From Planctomycetales bacterium (GTDB lineage Bacteria > Planctomycetota > Planctomycetia > Planctomycetales > Planctomycetaceae), in NCBI GenBank assembly GCA_016235885.1, contig JACRIH010000381.1, positions 1 to 34,180 on the forward strand: a stretch of 34,180 nucleotides of DNA. Reading direction: 5' to 3'. A program made the position numbers and the translations under genes. The notes beneath the pieces were generated by a model. It had not been told where the DNA came from. It made no database searches and worked only from the letters and a program-made list of their open reading frames with translations. This document shows, piece by piece, positions 33,701-34,180 of the stretch. The first letter of the stretch is position 1. Every line of letters begins with the position of its first letter.

Positions 33701-34179
33701 ACAATGTCTTCATACGCATGGATGAGCGGGTCCAGTTGAAGCTGAGTCGGGGGGAGGCCCTGCGTGATCAGGAACTGTCGATAATTGCCGTCATCGCCGG
33801 TCACACCGGGGACATCGAGCGCGAAAGAGCCGAAGAATCCAGGGACGACGAGCACGGGAGTTCGCACCTCGAACGATCCCTGGCCTTTCATGTCCGGCGC
33901 AAACGGACTGAATTCCGACGTGTTGCCGAGCGGATCAGTCGCCGTCGCCGTGATCACTTCGTTGCCGATCAACACCGGCAGTTCGGCTTCGAAGCGGACG
34001 TAACCTGTCGAGTTGGTGGTCACGACTTTGGTCCCGAGATAGCGCTTTCCTTGCAGACCGTGTTCCAGCGACGTCGCCTCGCTGACGTCGGTTGCGTAAA
34101 AGTCGAGTCGAAAGGAGGTCGTCGCCGTGCTTCCCAGCGATCCACCGATGCGTGTGATGCCTTCGATTTGTTCGATCAA
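30760..34179 (-). CDS. LCAT-like lipase/acyltransferase fused to GEVED and DUF5648 domains (5' partial)
   Basis: At least 1139 residues; the start lies beyond the window. Order from the cut edge: an Ig-like/CSLREL-type repeat end (ITATATDPLGNTSEFSPF); an alpha/beta hydrolase of the LCAT type (VVPGFFGSFALDVPG) with Ser in AHSMGG (codon 33439-33441), Asp in GDGTV (32791-32793) and His in SVTHLGIV (32668-32670) as the probable triad; a GEVED domain (FGDAPS ... DDEDGV, LDAWIDFNRDGDWSD, NGEVEDYRL; about 32230-31715); and a DUF5648-type region with repeated FRLYN and HFFTTS/HYYTTN/HLFTND motifs (about 31690-31215). The last about 130 residues are low in recognisable features. It is likely a secreted or cell-surface esterase. 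It is convergent with the dehydratase gene, 36 bp apart. Confidence 0.87.
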   Translation of the reverse strand: MIEQIEGITRIGGSLGSTATTSFRLDFYATDVSEATSLEHGLQGKRYLGTKVVTTNSTGYVRFEAELPVLIGNEVITATATDPLGNTSEFSPFAPDMKGQGSFEVRTPVLVVPGFFGSFALDVPGVTGDDGNYRQFLITQGLPPTQLQLDPLIHAYEDIVITLERAGYVQGKDLFLAPYDWRLNVAPITPDQDQHDGTIAGVSAASLTDAAIDYGLDYLGYWLRKAAETWFATYGQPLANVQVIAHSMGGLLTRSYIQSTAYGDKFQSAAAGRELPLPVVSNFTMLGVPNQGGVGTWNGWYDNFVANLGNRLVLSKMINHAWHKLQAGEVIFIGSSERLTAATFENFDEAEAKVQFVRRYTQGLGNLLPNFNGFAIDFDPVQFPASKNLLLRDLNQQVLSGDRVARTMGIYGTSASTPAQVKHHVGGFFDDDDVVLSFTDYEADDSTNGVVYYEDILIDAHGDGTVAIESLENLFLNDARFELIPFCSGTCRPGDRASTGSVTHLGIVSNVDAQMEILKALNHPLSPSTVSTGHLTEGGELVLPFYTYNIVVDPVQGAFLVDSSGRQLGYSQITGAVTEIPGSVYFGNQDGIGWVFGDAGGPVRLELAGNGENHFVQVSSVGPGGGFGIESSGFLALGETRSVEVSPDFGDAPSAAQSGFTASYPTTLAANGARHTAIGPTLGSNRNIEIDGQPTVNADGDDTTGSPDDEDGVTFVSTLLTSPGVGGIGRVTINLQNPNPVSNKLDAWIDFNRDGDWSDAGEQVAISVNLGTTAGSQTLSFPIPAGASAGNTYARLRLSTAGGLAPIGAVANGEVEDYRLTINSLPALTRMYRTYNPIANFHFFTTSLAQFTNAVNNGYNNEAAGNAGFGVFPTQEASTTPLFRLYNLATPQNGGGFHYYTTNAAERDSLVATVPPTHPLFGQIGWRDEGIEGYMYSAPQPGAILLFRLYNTDSGVHLFTNDPAQRDAVLAIADPATGRHPWQRHSDVGYAIALSASEQIVDPESFGGGSTAQARRASVHGPDSPPDASLVAVSATFPSPVTNEAGSFSVLTGLMASTDETHSQGDELVDHGDHVLRSLSLMRPGAGFRTRPKQSVPSNLNGEILRGDSSTRQTPFDNDRTVSIDTLFSRWDDLVGLLP

Positions 34180-34180
34180 A

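Overview
The window looks like chromosomal DNA of a GC-rich planctomycete (Planctomycetota, Gemmata/Planctomycetaceae-like; an inference from gene content). The markers are a tandem DUF1080 (3-keto-disaccharide hydrolase) protein, a secreted PQQ-type beta-propeller protein, a PVC-type membrane-bound-dehydrogenase protein with a C-terminal CxxCH haem domain, an ECF sigma factor next to a giant FecR/VIT/vWA/TPR protein, planctomycete-style prepilin genes, and a LCAT/GEVED/DUF5648 surface protein. No rRNA, tRNA, CRISPR array, transposase or phage gene was seen.

Layout. 1-7021: secreted carbohydrate/redox proteins; the DUF1080 gene (-) diverges from the PQQ propeller, a small helical exported protein and the CxxCH protein (+). 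7126-8283: family III CoA-transferase (+). 8339-11311: GntR (YtrA-like) regulator, ABC ATPase and ABC permease, an operon on the - strand, with a perfect 14-6-14 palindrome covering the -10 of its promoter. 11550-13577: GNAT acetyltransferase and MatC/SLC13-like permease (-). 13789-14355: YqgE/AlgH (+). 14489-18258: three prepilin-like genes (-) in the order expected of GspI-, GspJ- and GspK-type minor pseudopilins. 18565-29230: ECF sigma factor followed by a 3327-residue single-TM giant protein (-). 29503-30723: exported enolase-superfamily dehydratase (+). 30760-window end: C-terminal part of a large LCAT-type surface protein (-), whose start lies outside the window.

The most unusual content is a dense set of short palindromic repeats of several families. 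Most share one design: a small GC-rich hairpin plus a short tail, present twice in inverted orientation around a 6-80 nt middle, as in REPINs. Many sit inside genes without breaking the reading frame: four in the giant protein, two or three in the CxxCH protein, one in the MatC-like permease, and one in the cytoplasmic leader of a prepilin. In one family (1438-1546, 21696-21819, 25944-26070, plus a half copy near 14469-14493) the hairpin stems covary and the in-gene copies encode related peptides (APR(D/E)E ... RNDA ... AERxGY). This resembles the logic of Rickettsia palindromic elements, but with several families at once. Other copies sit next to ribosome-binding sites or supply the last codons of a gene (sigma factor), so they may have changed protein ends and expression. 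No mobilising enzyme (RAYT or other) is present here.
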